A DNA stretch of 64,000 nt. Origin: Septoria linicola. Taxonomy: Eukaryota > Ascomycota > Dothideomycetes > Mycosphaerellales > Mycosphaerellaceae. Below the pieces are notes generated by a model. It had not been told where the DNA came from and searched no databases. It worked only from the letters and a program-made list of their open reading frames with translations. Where the stretch lies: positions 2,170,001 to 2,234,000 of the forward strand of contig CP099418.1 of the NCBI GenBank assembly GCA_024114885.1. Direction: 5' to 3'. The translations under genes were made by a program, and so were the position numbers. Positions 33,907 through 45,226 of this stretch are shown here, piece after piece (the first letter of the stretch is position 1; each line of letters begins with the position of its first letter).

Positions 33907-36135
33907 CTATGTCGCAATGGCCTGCTGCTCCTCCGAGGTGGCCACAGCAGGTTGTGTAGAAGCAAAAGCTGCGAACTGGCTCGTCTGCGCTGTATGTCCC
34001 ACAACTTGCGCCCTTCCATCCCTAGAGATCGCGTCTGGCATCTCGCTATCTTCCTTTCCGGTGACTTCTCGATCTGCAAATTCGCGCTTAAACTGCATGG
34101 GCGCCTGACTCTCCCGCCGGTGCTGATCTGACATTCCGCCACCGTGTTCGCCATGTTCGTCTGAGAAGTCTTCTCCGGCTGTAGCGCTCGGGGTCCCAGA
34201 GTGCGAGGGCTCGTTCCCGTCTTCTGTGATGGTGTCAGTACATCGATCCGCGAGTTCTCTAGTAGTGACCCTACCGTCTGCACGCTCGGCCTCCTTTTTT
34301 GCGTGAACTTTCCGCAAGTTATTAGCGCTACTAACGCTGCGCATATCGGGCCGTCCATCCTTCCTGATCAGAATGCCTTCCGCGTTTCTGATCGGCTTGG
34401 TCCTGGTCTTCTTGCCAGACCCTCCGGAAGTGGAATCTGGCTGGGCGGAGTATGAATCGTGCGGAGAGCCTTGATTATGGGGCGTTGCAGGGAACTCAAA
34501 CTGTCTTTCCAGTACACCTACTGCGAAGCTGGCGACTGGGGTGCTCCTGTATGAAGGCTTCGGTGACTGGGGATGAGCCGCAGAGCCGTAATGTCCGTTT
34601 GGAGAGGAATGGCCGGTGGTGCTCTCTGGTCGTTCCCACTCAGGTGTACCATGCTCTTGGTTGTCACCCACGCTACCAGGTCCACCACCTCGTCCTCTGC
34701 CTCGGCCACGTCCACGACCTCTGCCTTTCCCACGGCTGCCGGCCGCATAACCTTGACTTCCTATCAATGCACCATCATCGGAACGCCATGAGTCTCTCGC
34801 CTCAGCTTGCTGGGTGGAAGTGATGAAGCGGAAAGTATGATGGGCGGCTTGCTGCGATTGAGAGCCATCCGACGGTGCACGGCTACGGGGATGAAACGGT
34901 ACATCAGATCCAGCTGGATTCGCAGACTGGAACGTGTTCTGTGCTGGACCTAATGAGTCCTCACCGTATGCACTCCTTGGAATGGCGTTTGGCATCAATG
35001 GGGCTAGCCTGGGTCGCTTCGAGCCGTCAAGTGATTGTGACTGATACGGTGAGCTCTTATCGTCCGGCGGCCTTTTGATGGCGGCGGTCGTGTTGACGGC
35101 CGCCCAACCAGCTGCCTGGCTCATCGAATGGATCCTCGCGTCATGATCTACACTACTAGGCCTGCCTCCGGGAAGGTTCATAGATGGCGATCCACCAGGT
35201 CGACCGTGATGTTCCGCTGGTCGCCAGGCAGAAAGAGCAGATGGCGGTGGCAAGGCCTCCGCTGGGCGGAATACGGGACCCGATGGTGGCTGACTAGAGT
35301 GGGGGCCTGCAGAATATGGCATTGACTCTAATGGAGGCCGATGGGGCGGGAGGCTTTGGCCGTCCAGAGTTGACTGACTTGGAAGGCCCGGAGGACGGCC
35401 ATTATCTGGAGATGCCATTGATGCTGTTCGTATACGTGGGAGCGGGGCGTGCTGTGAGGGCTGGAATGGGTGCTGCTGGACACCAAGTTGGAGGTGCTGT
35501 TGCTGTTGCTGTTGATGACTCTGCTGGGCGTGCATTGCGGAAGCTGTCTCCTGTGCAGATTGTCCTCTGATGCCCAAAGATGGCGCATCGTGACCCGCAT
35601 TGACCGTAGCGGCTCCATCCTCTAGCCTCTTCATACGATTCTTCACGAGATCGATCTGCATATTCAAGCCATCGATTTCGTTGACACGGTTTGTCAGTCT
35701 CTGTAGCTGCCCTGCAAGCACATCTAAATCACCCGAATCATGCCTTGCACCTTGCTCTGCAACCATGGCACGAGCACGCAGCTCTCGCTGCACATCGCTC
35801 ACGGCATGCACGACCTCGCCCATCTGCTGATTGAGGCGCCCAATGGCCACCTCCACCTCAGTAAATTGGCGCCGGTGAGATTCGAGCATGCCGGTGTTGT
35901 AAGACACTTGAGCCTGCAACCTAGAGATAGCGCTAGTCCATATGTCATTGGACGATCGTTCATGGCCAGCATTGTGCACCGACGTTCCTCGTGAATGATC
36001 CAGAGATCGATGTGGTATATTCGTTGCAGGTTCACGTGCTGCTATATCTTGGCCCATTGAGATGGCACGCAACTGCTGTACATGCTCGGCAGGCTTATCC
36101 ATTGCTCCACGGTTTGATGTGCCGCAATATACCAT
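33907..36135 (-). CDS. Gln-rich protein of unknown function with Gly-Arg repeats
   Basis: I do not recognise a named family. The frame runs on the minus strand to a stop at 33907. ATGs at 36135 (742 residues) and 36102 (731 residues) are the best starts; the frame stays open a further 30 codons upstream but without an ATG, so a 5' exon is possible. From the N-terminus there is a coiled coil (~65-150: SRLQAQVSYNTGMLESHRRQ, then heptad-like Leu/Ile), a His/Gln-rich run, long Pro/Ser disorder, and a Gly-Arg repeat of eight or more GR pairs (~485-505). Near the C-terminus is a basic, ordered-looking block: KKTRTKPIRNAEGILIRKDG followed by RPDMRSVSSANNLRKVHAKK. The last block looks conserved and might bind nucleic acid, but I will not assign a role. 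Confidence 0.6.
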   Translation of the reverse strand: MVYCGTSNRGAMDKPAEHVQQLRAISMGQDIAAREPATNIPHRSLDHSRGTSVHNAGHERSSNDIWTSAISRLQAQVSYNTGMLESHRRQFTEVEVAIGRLNQQMGEVVHAVSDVQRELRARAMVAEQGARHDSGDLDVLAGQLQRLTNRVNEIDGLNMQIDLVKNRMKRLEDGAATVNAGHDAPSLGIRGQSAQETASAMHAQQSHQQQQQQHLQLGVQQHPFQPSQHAPLPRIRTASMASPDNGRPPGLPSQSTLDGQSLPPHRPPLESMPYSAGPHSSQPPSGPVFRPAEALPPPSALSAWRPAEHHGRPGGSPSMNLPGGRPSSVDHDARIHSMSQAAGWAAVNTTAAIKRPPDDKSSPYQSQSLDGSKRPRLAPLMPNAIPRSAYGEDSLGPAQNTFQSANPAGSDVPFHPRSRAPSDGSQSQQAAHHTFRFITSTQQAEARDSWRSDDGALIGSQGYAAGSRGKGRGRGRGRGRGRGGGPGSVGDNQEHGTPEWERPESTTGHSSPNGHYGSAAHPQSPKPSYRSTPVASFAVGVLERQFEFPATPHNQGSPHDSYSAQPDSTSGGSGKKTRTKPIRNAEGILIRKDGRPDMRSVSSANNLRKVHAKKEAERADGRVTTRELADRCTDTITEDGNEPSHSGTPSATAGEDFSDEHGEHGGGMSDQHRRESQAPMQFKREFADREVTGKEDSEMPDAISRDGRAQVVGHTAQTSQFAAFASTQPAVATSEEQQAIAT

Positions 36136-37892
36136 AAGTCGTCCGTCGGCACCATAGCAAAATTGAAGACAGAACAATCTGGCTTGCTGCGATGGATGGA
36201 GACCGAGGAGCGTTGTCAGCAACCTACTTCGATGTCAGCCGATGTGCAAAAGGTGTCCTGCAGCGGCATTGCAAGGCGTGAGTAGTAGCGAACAGAGTCG
36301 GACAGTAGTCACAAGCCAGCGTGCAAAGACGGAGCTCTTCAAGGTTTGATGTACCTACTTGTAGCGACTAGCGACAGCCAAGGGAACGTGAGACCACAGC
36401 CGACCTGTACCGCGGGCAAGCGTACGACTTAATAGGTGCACAAATTTGATGTTTTGGGACAGGCAGCTAAAGCTAGTAGATTAGCACTTAGTGGAGAACC
36501 ATTAGTAGACAATCTACCTGGCACGCCAGGCACCTAAATAGTGTTTTGCGAATAACGCTTAGACTACATTAGAGCAGAAGCAGAATAGTGAGGATTCTGC
36601 TAAAGGCAGAGACAAGCATGATCTGTGCATGGTGGGCCGATGGTGCGATAGGAGGTAGAAGCGCAGAGCTTCTAACTAGACTTTTGAAGTACCAAATTCA
36701 TTCCCGGCGTCGAGGTGGCCTGTGAGCTTGGACTGCCTTTTCTGCAGCAGATTTGGACAATTCGGGCAAATGCTGACCAGGATACACAGCATGACACCCG
36801 GCCGACTGGGCATCATGACCTGTAGGCCGGAAGCCTGCAAAAGAGGTGTGTGTGCGTGTGCATGGGGAGCTTATCGCCGTGGATAGATTGTCCAGTGCTG
36901 GTGTGGTGAGAGTCGCGCACGCGATATGGCGAGCGAAGGCGAGAAACGGCAGACTCGTAGCGCAGCCATGCTACCGATGGTGGCGCATTGCGGTACGGTG
37001 TATAGAATCGTCCCAACCAGGCGCCGGGATCCACTTGCACAGACCAGCGTTTTCCTCACGAGCGCGGCGGGCACTATCGAACAATTTCATTAGTTGCTAG
37101 CACTGGAACAGGCAGTGCCTGGAGATGTTTATAGAGCTGCAAATTAGCGTACATGAGCCGGAAATTGGGTGGGTTGCACTGTCGTATAACACGATCGCAA
37201 GAGGGCAGCATTGTGTTTGGAGTCGACATGTGAATCGTGCTGTTGTGATGAGAGCATTGTGCAGCCGTATAGAGAAGATATCACATGATGATCGACTGTG
37301 ATGCTCCTTGCAGGCTCGGATCATCACTTTCTGCTGCCACGCACGGTCTCTTCTCACTTCGGCATAAGCCGATGCGCATTGCTGCTCGAGTCTCTGCCAT
37401 ATACCTATGACTGTGTCGTTATTGCTTCGCGCATGGCCTCCCCGAGAAACACGTAGGTCAAGCGCATGCCAGACATCAATATATGTCCGGAGCGGCGAAC
37501 GACAATAATGTGAGATTCGCATTGGAAGAGTGAGCAGCCAGATTCACTCTTATGCTCTTGCAGAGAGTAGTTAGTTAGTTCTAAGCGACATCTCGTCTCG
37601 GCTAAACTTACCGCGACGACTCAGACGCCGACTCTCCGTCCCTCGAAACTCAGAGCAACTACTCTCACTCATCATGTGCATCCACATTCCTGAACCACTG
37701 GCACACCGCAAGGCAGCCACCAGCAGCCAGGTATAAATATCGCCAAAGTTTCGCACGGGAAATCTGGTCATGACGCTTTCACCGCGCTCGCAAGCAACGG
37801 CGACGTAGAAATCGAGCTCTCTACGTCCACTTCACTTGCGGTTGAACCGCGCGCATCACAGTGCCCCTTCCAGCTCGTTACGCGCTGTCAAT
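36136..37892. other. Divergent intergenic region upstream of TAF1
   Basis: This 1.76-kb region holds no recognisable gene. The part 36420-36610 is TA-rich, with repeated TAG/TTA words and an inverted repeat CCTGGC-AC-GCCAGG at 36517-36530. It may be a decayed mobile element or just a promoter. TAGTTAGTTAGTT at 37568-37580 matches the repeated promoter element. Confidence 0.4.
37732..37739 (+). promoter_or_regulatory. TATA box of TAF1
   Basis: TATAAATA lies about 153 bp upstream of the TAF1 ATG, a good match to the TATA consensus at a plausible distance. The TAGTTAGTTAGTT element is about 155 bp further up. Confidence 0.45.
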
Positions 37893-40800
37893 ATGCCGCA
37901 CGCCACCGCAGATGAGGCCATGAGCGGCGTCGATGAGGAGGCTGCCATCAGTCAATACTTGCGCGACCACGATGGAGGCGTTGATGTTGGCGACCGCGAA
38001 TTCGATCAGACCGAGAAGGCCGACGATGCCATCGATTTCGAGGACTTCAGCGACGATGAACTTCCTGAGGAGGAAGAGGCGAAAGGAGATCAACAGAATG
38101 GCGAGGATGAAGATATGGAGAGCAACCTGTTCCAGCAGCTCGGCGGCTTCAACAACGCTCAGTCAGACCAGCACGCTGCGAATGGGTTCCACGATACGAG
38201 CGAGCCGGATCTGTTCGGCGAAGTCGAGGAGGGCAATGATCTCTTTGGCGAACAAATGTCATCTTCTCCGGAGGCGGAGCGTAATCCCCAATCACAACGG
38301 CCGGGAGGTCTTGCTCTGCCCTCAAAGTCCGCCCTAGCACTTCCCACGCACGGAGGCGCGTACCAGCCGATGCGCAGCTCCTCTCAACCTAGTCCTTCTT
38401 CCATGTCTCCGCCACCTTTCGCGGACCGTGGATATGCTGCCTTGTCACCAACCAGCATGACCTCGGAGGACGAGGACGAAGAGCTCGATCCGCAGGTGGC
38501 GCTGCAGCGGCGGCTGTTTAAGGCATCGAAGCTGCGAACTGCTGGTGATGAAGGCGATGAAAGCTCAGGTGAAGCCGACATGGTCACCTTTTACCAGCTG
38601 TATCCAGACTACGAAAAGTCGCAAGCGCCACGCTTTGTTGAGCTTTTTCCTCCACGAGCTGTCGAATTCAAAGGAAAGGCTCCACTCAAGCCGCCCAAGG
38701 TGGTTATACCCACTAAGCTATCTCTCGACTTGTTACACGATCAAGAGCGTGGCTTCAAGACCGTGGTGCAGAGCAACAAATCAAAGCAGGAGAGCACCTT
38801 CAACAACAGTTTTGTGCCAGTCTTGGTTGACCATGCTTCGGATAACGACAGCGACGAGGACGTTGCCTTCCACGAGCTTGACAGCGCCGAGCGTGTAGGA
38901 AACATGACGATATATGACCTGGCCTTGATCTGCAATGATTGGGAAATACCAAGCTTACACTCCGACTCTGAACAGTCCGGCGACCAAGGCGAATTGGATT
39001 CAGCCCAGGATGACTGGGATGCTGAGGATCGAAGCCGTCCATTCAAGAAACGCAGGTTGGATGATGCCCAGTTTGGCGGACTGAACCCTCTGCGCGAACT
39101 CAACTACTCGCTGGAGGATCCGGAGCGAGCAACCGCAAAACTGGCGAGATCTGTCGCTTTGGATCTCAATGATCCGAATCTGCTGATTGACGAGCATGCT
39201 CCACAAACGAAACGTAAACTCAAGCGGATGGTTGGCGACAGCAAACGCGATAGTGCGCTCAACCGCGATCTTGCAAGGCGTTACAACATCAGCAATGACC
39301 AGGCTTACGATTTGTTGAAGGAGAATCACCAGCATAAAGTCCGCAGTACGTTGGGCAGTATGGCTGTGGAGCACAGTTATCCCGCGGCCAAGCTCCAGTA
39401 TCCTTTCTACAAGGTCAGCCTCGATCCGAAGGCGAAGCGTGCTTTCCATCGCCCGTACCTCGACTTCAAAGCGCAGGCTGGAAAGGAGTTCCGTTTCGAC
39501 AAGCCGAAATACATCAAGAAGAAGCACGTCCGTGGTCGTGAAGCAAAGGAAGTCTTTGCAAAAGCCGAAGATCTGACCCTTGGCGATTCCGCATCAATGC
39601 TCTTACTGGAATACTCTGAAGAAGCTCCAATGATGCTCTCGAACTTTGGCATGGGCAATCGTCTGATCAATTATTATCGCAAACAACATGCCGACGACCA
39701 GGAGCGGGGTGAAAAGAAGGAAATCGGAGAGGCTCAGGTCCTGCTAACTCAAGACAAAAGTCCATTCGCCAACTTCGGGCACGTGGACAAAGGCGAGACT
39801 GTGCCAACGCTACAAAATGGCATGTATCGCGCCCCTGTTTTCAACCACATCCCCAAGCACACTGATTTCGTCATTGGCATCAGCAGCACTTACGAACGCG
39901 GAGATCGGCTGTATCTGCGAAACGTGGAGAACCTCTACACAGTTGGACAACAGTTTCCCTTGGCCGAGGTTCCTGGACAACACTCTCGCAAGGTCACGGA
40001 CGCTGCAAAGAAACGATTGCGGGCCCTGTCCTATCGCATCTATACCAAGTCTTTGACTCGCAGAGACAAAGTACTGGACAATGCGTCTTTGATGCCGCAT
40101 CTGCCAGGACACGACATGCCGCAGACACGTAGCAAGATGCGCGAATTCATGAAGTATGAACGAGTAACGAGTCGAGGTGATGGCTCGACTGGAGTCTGGG
40201 TCCCTCAACCTGGTGCTCCTGTGCCGGATGCAGAGACTTTACGAGGATGGATCCGTCCTGAAGACGTATGTCTGCTTGATTCGATGCAGGTAGGCGTGCA
40301 GCATTTGACGGATCTCGGCATAAGCGACGCCAAGGAACTCGATGAGGATAAGGATATCGAGGAAGGCGCGAATATTGAGCTGCAGCTTGCGCCTTGGCGC
40401 GCAAGCAAGAACTTTCTCAATGCTTGTCAGGGCAAAGCCATGTTGAAACTGCATGGCGAAGGTGACCCTACGGGCCAAGGCCTGGCATTCAGCTTCGTCA
40501 AGACCAGCATGAAAGGTGGTTTCCAAGCTCAGGGAGAGAGTGTCGAGGACAAGATCGATAAAGCGAAGCGTAAGGAGACCGGAGGCCATTCTTACAACGT
40601 GGCAAAACAACAGAAGCAATACGACGAATCCATTCGTCGCATCTGGGAGGCCCAGCGTCAAAGTCTGCAGAAGCCGGAGGAAATATCCGAGGATGACATG
40701 GAAGATGAGCCCGATCGCAGTGCTGAATACAACACTGGCCGAGTGCACACACCTCGTTCATCAGTCAGCACTCCTGCACCATTCGCAAGCCGTCAGGACG

Positions 40801-41783
40801 ATGATTACATGAGTCAATTTAGTGGTCACAGCGCTGGTCGTGGTGACAAGACTTTGGTCATCACACGTAGTCAAGGCTTTGACCTTTCTGGACAGCCACT
40901 CCCTGACATTACGGAGACCGTGACGAATCCGGCAGTGATACGAGAGTATCGGAAGCGAATGCTACAGCGGGAGTACGCCAACACAGAGTAAGTTTCGGAA
41001 GGGATGGCGCATCTGGTAAGTGACCTCGAGAAGCTGACTGTGTCGGTGTAGTATCAACACATACGTGCCTACTGGCGACTCCGAGAAAGACGATTTTGCA
41101 CGACAGCAACTCCAGAAGGAACTTGCTCGCATCCAGCGTAACGCAGATCGCAGAGAGGCTCGCGAACGCTACAAAGCTAACAAACAGGGAACAGCTGGTT
41201 CGCCGTCTGCTGCAGCTTCACCTGGGCCTGACGGCGATGGAACTGCGCCGTCCGCTCCGAGCGGAGCCTCCGAGGGCACGGCTCCCAAGGGCAAAGGCCG
41301 CAGTAAGGACGGTACAGCCCGGAAGTGTGCCAACTGCGGTCAAGTTGGACACATCAAGACCAACCGAAAGTCAGTCAGCACCTTTTCATGTCCCTTTTGT
41401 CATATTCGCAACAAAATTGGCGCAGATGGGAACGGTGTCCACGGGCGAAAGCGTAGCAATGCTGCTGCGAAAGCCAATGGTGGAGCAGCCGTTTCTCTTC
41501 CAAGCAGCTCTCTTCCAGCCTTTGTACTCTGAGCAAAGGCAAGGGCATGGGCGTGCACGCGCGCAGGGCCGGGCGATATGCCCGGTGACTGCACTGTTCT
41601 CTCTCTCTTAAGATACCCCTTTTGAAATTCAATTCGTGCATGTTTTTGAGGTGAAGAACGCGGCTGACATAGTTACTCTTGCAAAGGCTCTGCCCTCTGC
41701 TCAATGGAACGATGAAACCCGAGGACGCTGGCCTGAACGGAGACAGCACGTTCGGCGCAGTGCCAGCGCCGCTGACCTTGTAA
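37893..41783 (+). CDS. TAF1: TFIID largest subunit TAF1
   Basis: TAF1 is the scaffold of TFIID. The 1169-residue protein has an acidic N-terminal part (FEDFSDDELPEEEE and the TBP-facing region), then the large TAF1 core (DUF3591), with motifs MLLSNFGMGNRLINYYRK, FANFGHVDKGETVPTLQNGM and YLRNVENLYTVGQQFPLAEV. A basic coiled segment and the zinc knuckle CANCGQVGHIKTNRKLCPLL lie near the C-terminus. No bromodomain is seen, as usual in fungi. Exons are 37893-40987, 41052-41369 and 41687-41783. The first intron (64 nt) is standard. The second (41370-41686, 317 nt, GTCAGT...AAAG with CTGAC at 41663) splits the zinc knuckle and is the longest in the window. If it is retained, the frame stops at 41532 with another tail. 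The ATG at 37893 starts the acidic leader. Confidence 0.92.
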
Positions 41784-42161
41784 TATGCTTTCGACTAGTA
41801 GGATCACGATACGAAAGTCACCGAAAGCGACAGAATCAGTGAAGAGGTGGGAGTGTGGGATGTCAAGCTTGACGACGAGTCGACAAGGAGCGGCGCACTG
41901 TGTGTGGTGCCGACAGCCCATCGCTCTGTATATCACTAATTGAGAGCTGCCTGCGCTTGCGAGCGTGATTGCTGCAGTGTGCTGTAACAATCGCCTTGAG
42001 CCTTATCGGCTCAGCAATCGTGTTCACGCGCATATATATCGTCAAGAAGTATTGTGACATGGTCGCAATTGCATCGCACTCTTGCTCTATTGCAGCTCGA
42101 CGGTATCGTACAGCTAGCCGGTGCATGTTGCCCAGCGCCTGGTATCTCTCCTTCAGGCGAA
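41784..42161. other. Convergent gap between TAF1 and RPN10
   Basis: This 378-bp gap lies between two converging genes. Transcript ends are expected here, and nothing else was recognised. Confidence 0.45.
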
Positions 42162-43120
42162 TCATGCCGTGTCCATCTTATCGTCGTCTTTCTTGTCGTT
42201 GTCCTTTTTGCTCCCGCTGGGTTCTCCACTGTTGTCAAGCAGAGGCTGAGATTCGCTTGCCTCACCCTTCTCCTCCGGTACACTTTCCAGGTTGGTCTTG
42301 CCCTCTGCTTCTTCCCGTGCCTTCTTGTCGCGCTCTTGCCGCTCCTTCTCCTCCTCCATACTCATCCGGAGGACCAGCGCCAGCTCTGGGTCGATGTTGG
42401 GGTCGACACCAAACTCGAAGTCATTGCCAGCTCCTCCTGCGTCCCCACCTGCACCACCTCCGTTGGCGGCCGCGCCTCCGCCTTCGCCAGCAAGGATAGG
42501 TGATGCCACGATGGTATCTGATAGGAGGTTGGGGCCGGGCGGGATGATTTCGAGATGCGATCCATCGTTCGATTTGACAGCCTCGTTGAAAGCCCGTAGC
42601 TTGTCCAAGTTCTCATCTGTTAGGTCGCCAAATGCAATGATGTCGATGCTCGTGTTGTTCTTCTTCATACGCTTGGCCAACTTGGTCAGGGTGCTGGAGG
42701 AGTCGGCAATGGGCGAGCATGTGAAGACGATGATGCGCTGGCGTTGCGACTTGTTCTGGCGATGCTTGAGGGCGAGCTGAAGGAGATGTGAGTTGATGCG
42801 ATCGAGGCTGGAGGCAAAGGGAATCCGCAGCTTACCGAAGCGATCATGATGCCCGTGTAGAGGTGCGACTGGCCCTTGACCCGCGTGCGATGCAGGCCGT
42901 CGAGCACTTTGCCCGGGTTGGTGGTGAGAGTCGTCAGCACTTCAGGCCCGCTGCCGCCCATGCTCATCAGGCCGACCGACGACTCGGGATTGGCCTGCGT
43001 CTTGGAGTGGAAGATGAGGTTGGCGGCGTCGACTTGGGCTTCCCAGCGCGAGGGCACATAGTCGCCATTCCTGCTGCTCTCGCTGTTGTCCACCACGATC
43101 ATCGTCGCCTCGAGCACCAT
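42162..43120 (-). CDS. RPN10: Proteasome ubiquitin receptor Rpn10
   Basis: Rpn10 joins the base and lid of the 26S proteasome and binds polyubiquitin. The 299-residue protein opens with the von Willebrand A domain (MVLEATMIVVDNSESSRNGD, residues 1-~190). After a Gly/Ala linker it has one ubiquitin-interacting motif, DPELALVLRMSMEEE (~224-238), followed by a Lys/Glu-rich tail. Exons are 43120-42836 and 42776-42162. The 59-nt intron begins GTAAGC and joins in phase 0 to LALKHRQNKSQRQRI. The ATG at 43120 gives the invariant family start. A single UIM fits the fungal pattern, while animals have two or more. It shares a 295-bp promoter with NBL1. Confidence 0.95.
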
Positions 43121-43415
43121 CGTGGCGGTTGTTGGCAAGGCAGGCTCGGTCGGAGATACTTTGTTGTGACTGGTGTTGTTGATGATGATGGCAGACACAG
43201 AAACAGTGGACGAAGCGTGATTGTAGTTGAAGCAGCTCCGAAGCTCAGTTAACTAAGTTAACTACTGCTATCGACAAGGCAGAGAAGTGTCGTGGCTGAC
43301 AGGTGGCTTGTGCTGTGGCTGCGGCTGCTTATGTCATTTGTTTACCTGACCTGAACTGAACTGCTCACTCACATATCTGACCGTACTCTTTCTTAAAAAG
43401 CACAGCACAATCGAC
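43121..43415. promoter_or_regulatory. Shared promoter of RPN10 and NBL1
   Basis: This 295-bp divergent promoter contains AGTTAACTAAGTTAACTA at 43247-43264, a double palindrome-like element (two AGTTAACT units 1 nt apart) resembling the VPS37/golgin promoter repeats. Confidence 0.45.
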
Positions 43416-44358
43416 ATGGCCACACACACGCCCCAGCGAAGCCCTACACGAGCATCAGCAACTATCACGCAGGTGCAAAAGCAGGCTCTCATCGACAATC
43501 TACAGCTCGAAAGTGGGCATTTGCGTGTGTTCCCTGCCCTGCAGCTAATGGCTAACGCGTCTTGTAGTCACAGACCGAGCGCGCAAACTACGAGCGCAGT
43601 ATGCTTTGCAATCACAGGGCTTGCGTGCGCGTCTAGAGCTACGCGTGAACCGCATACCGCAGGCGCTGCGGAAGAGAAACATTCAAGAACTGATCGATGA
43701 GCACCACGCCAAGTCCAGGCCTGCTCCTCCTCCACCAGTGTTGGTCGCATCAAAACTGCAGGTCGTGCAGACCGCTCCACCTCAGCCGGCACGGACAACC
43801 AAGCGGAAGAGGTAAAGTTTCAGCGATCCTCCCTTGTTACGTTAACTGACACAGTATAGCGACGAAATTTCCGTAGGGGACGACAAGGAGAACATCCCTT
43901 CCCAAGCTGCTCAGGAAATCCCAAATCCCAAGAAGAGGACGAAGACTAATGTGGCTGCCAATTCCAAGGCAATGCGGGCACGAAATGCTGGCCCTGCAGG
44001 TGTACTCTCACCTAAGTCACACAACTCCCGGACGCTACCGCATTCACCCATCAAGCCTTTAGAAAAGTCAGCTCCACCAAGACCCATGTCCTCTGCTCAG
44101 TCCACGATCGCAAAACCGACGCGTGCGCCGAGTCGGCAAGCCAAACGGCCTGGCACAGCATCAGATACAGAGGGCAGAGCTAGTGAGGCTAGCAACACCA
44201 GTGCTGGCACAACTATTATCACGAAAACTGGAGGCCGGAAGCCCGCGACAACGGCAAAGAAGCCAGCTACTGTGAAGGGACCAAGTGCTACGCGGAAGCC
44301 TGCTGTGGCGAAAGCCGAACCAGCCGCTGCAACGAGGACTTTGAGGAAGAGAAATTGA
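43416..44358 (+). CDS. NBL1: Borealin/Nbl1-type subunit of the chromosomal passenger complex
   Basis: The N-terminal region (~20-85) matches the Nbl1/borealin N-terminal helix that bundles with survivin (Bir1) and INCENP (Sli15) in the Aurora-B complex. Visible blocks are QALIDNLQLE, DRARKLRAQYALQSQGLR and LELRVNRIPQALRKRN. Yeast Nbl1 has only 73 residues, but this protein has 279. The extra ~190 residues are basic and disordered, with S/TP sites (ROSPTR-like at the start, LSPKSH and HSPIKP in the tail), a KEN-like KENIP sequence near residue 125 and an Arg/Lys-rich end. Exons are 43416-43512, 43568-43811 and 43860-44358, with introns of 55 and 48 nt and both joins in frame. The long tail may carry DNA-binding or CDK-regulated functions (inference). 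Confidence 0.83.
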
Positions 44359-45226
44359 AAAGCTTGGGGGTCGGAAGACCTTCAAGGCGAAGTTTGATCC
44401 CTCTTTTGCATTCTATACTATGCATTCTACCGGAGGAGCGTTCAGACATTCAGCTTGTCGTCGTCGTCAAGCGCTGAAATGATCAAGTGCTTCCAGTCAA
44501 ATCTCACAACCTCTGGTGCTCAGGATTGGCACATCCTTTGTTTCGATCCCAGAAATCTTCACGTTCTGGCGGGCCTTGCCGTGTGCTGGGATGGAGTTGG
44601 TATATCTCATAGTGCTAGAGGATGTCAGCCGCATGTGGTTGCACTGAAGCGTGTGCGGGAGAACCGACAGCTGCAGGGCGAGCAGGCATTACCGAGGTCG
44701 ATGGCTAAGAGCCACCACATGCACAGACGCCGTGATAAACAAACGGCAGCTCAGCTGAAGATTTACGCTGATAGCTCAACGTCGCTTATCTGTGACGTCA
44801 AACTGGCAGAGAAAGAGATGACAGGGATGTGATGTGCAGCCAGGATTGATGGGAGCAATGAGAGATTATTCAGCACTCTCCTGATCTCGAAAGCTCCAGT
44901 TCACACGACACTTGATCGAGCGATACGCGGCTTGAGATGCAGAGATATGGATGCGAACATGTGCGTTCAGTACGCGACACCTGTCGGACAAGACAGAGGC
45001 CGAACAGCGTGTAAGCGACCAGTGCATTAGCCAAGAGATAACAGGCGCATAGTGATGGCTTGGGCATAATCGATGGCACAGCCTGTTTGGCAGCAATACC
45101 GGCCAGTGTGCGGGCAAGCACCGCCTATCAAGAACTGGTCTCCAGGTAGAAGTGGGACTCTGATGTGGTACTTAGAACTACTCACACAGGCTGTTATACC
45201 TTCTCAAACTGAACATTGTCATCACC
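44359..45226. other. Intergenic region before the amino-acid transporter
   Basis: This is an 868-bp gap between two plus-strand genes. I see no gene-like frame or repeat. It probably contains the transporter promoter. Confidence 0.45.
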
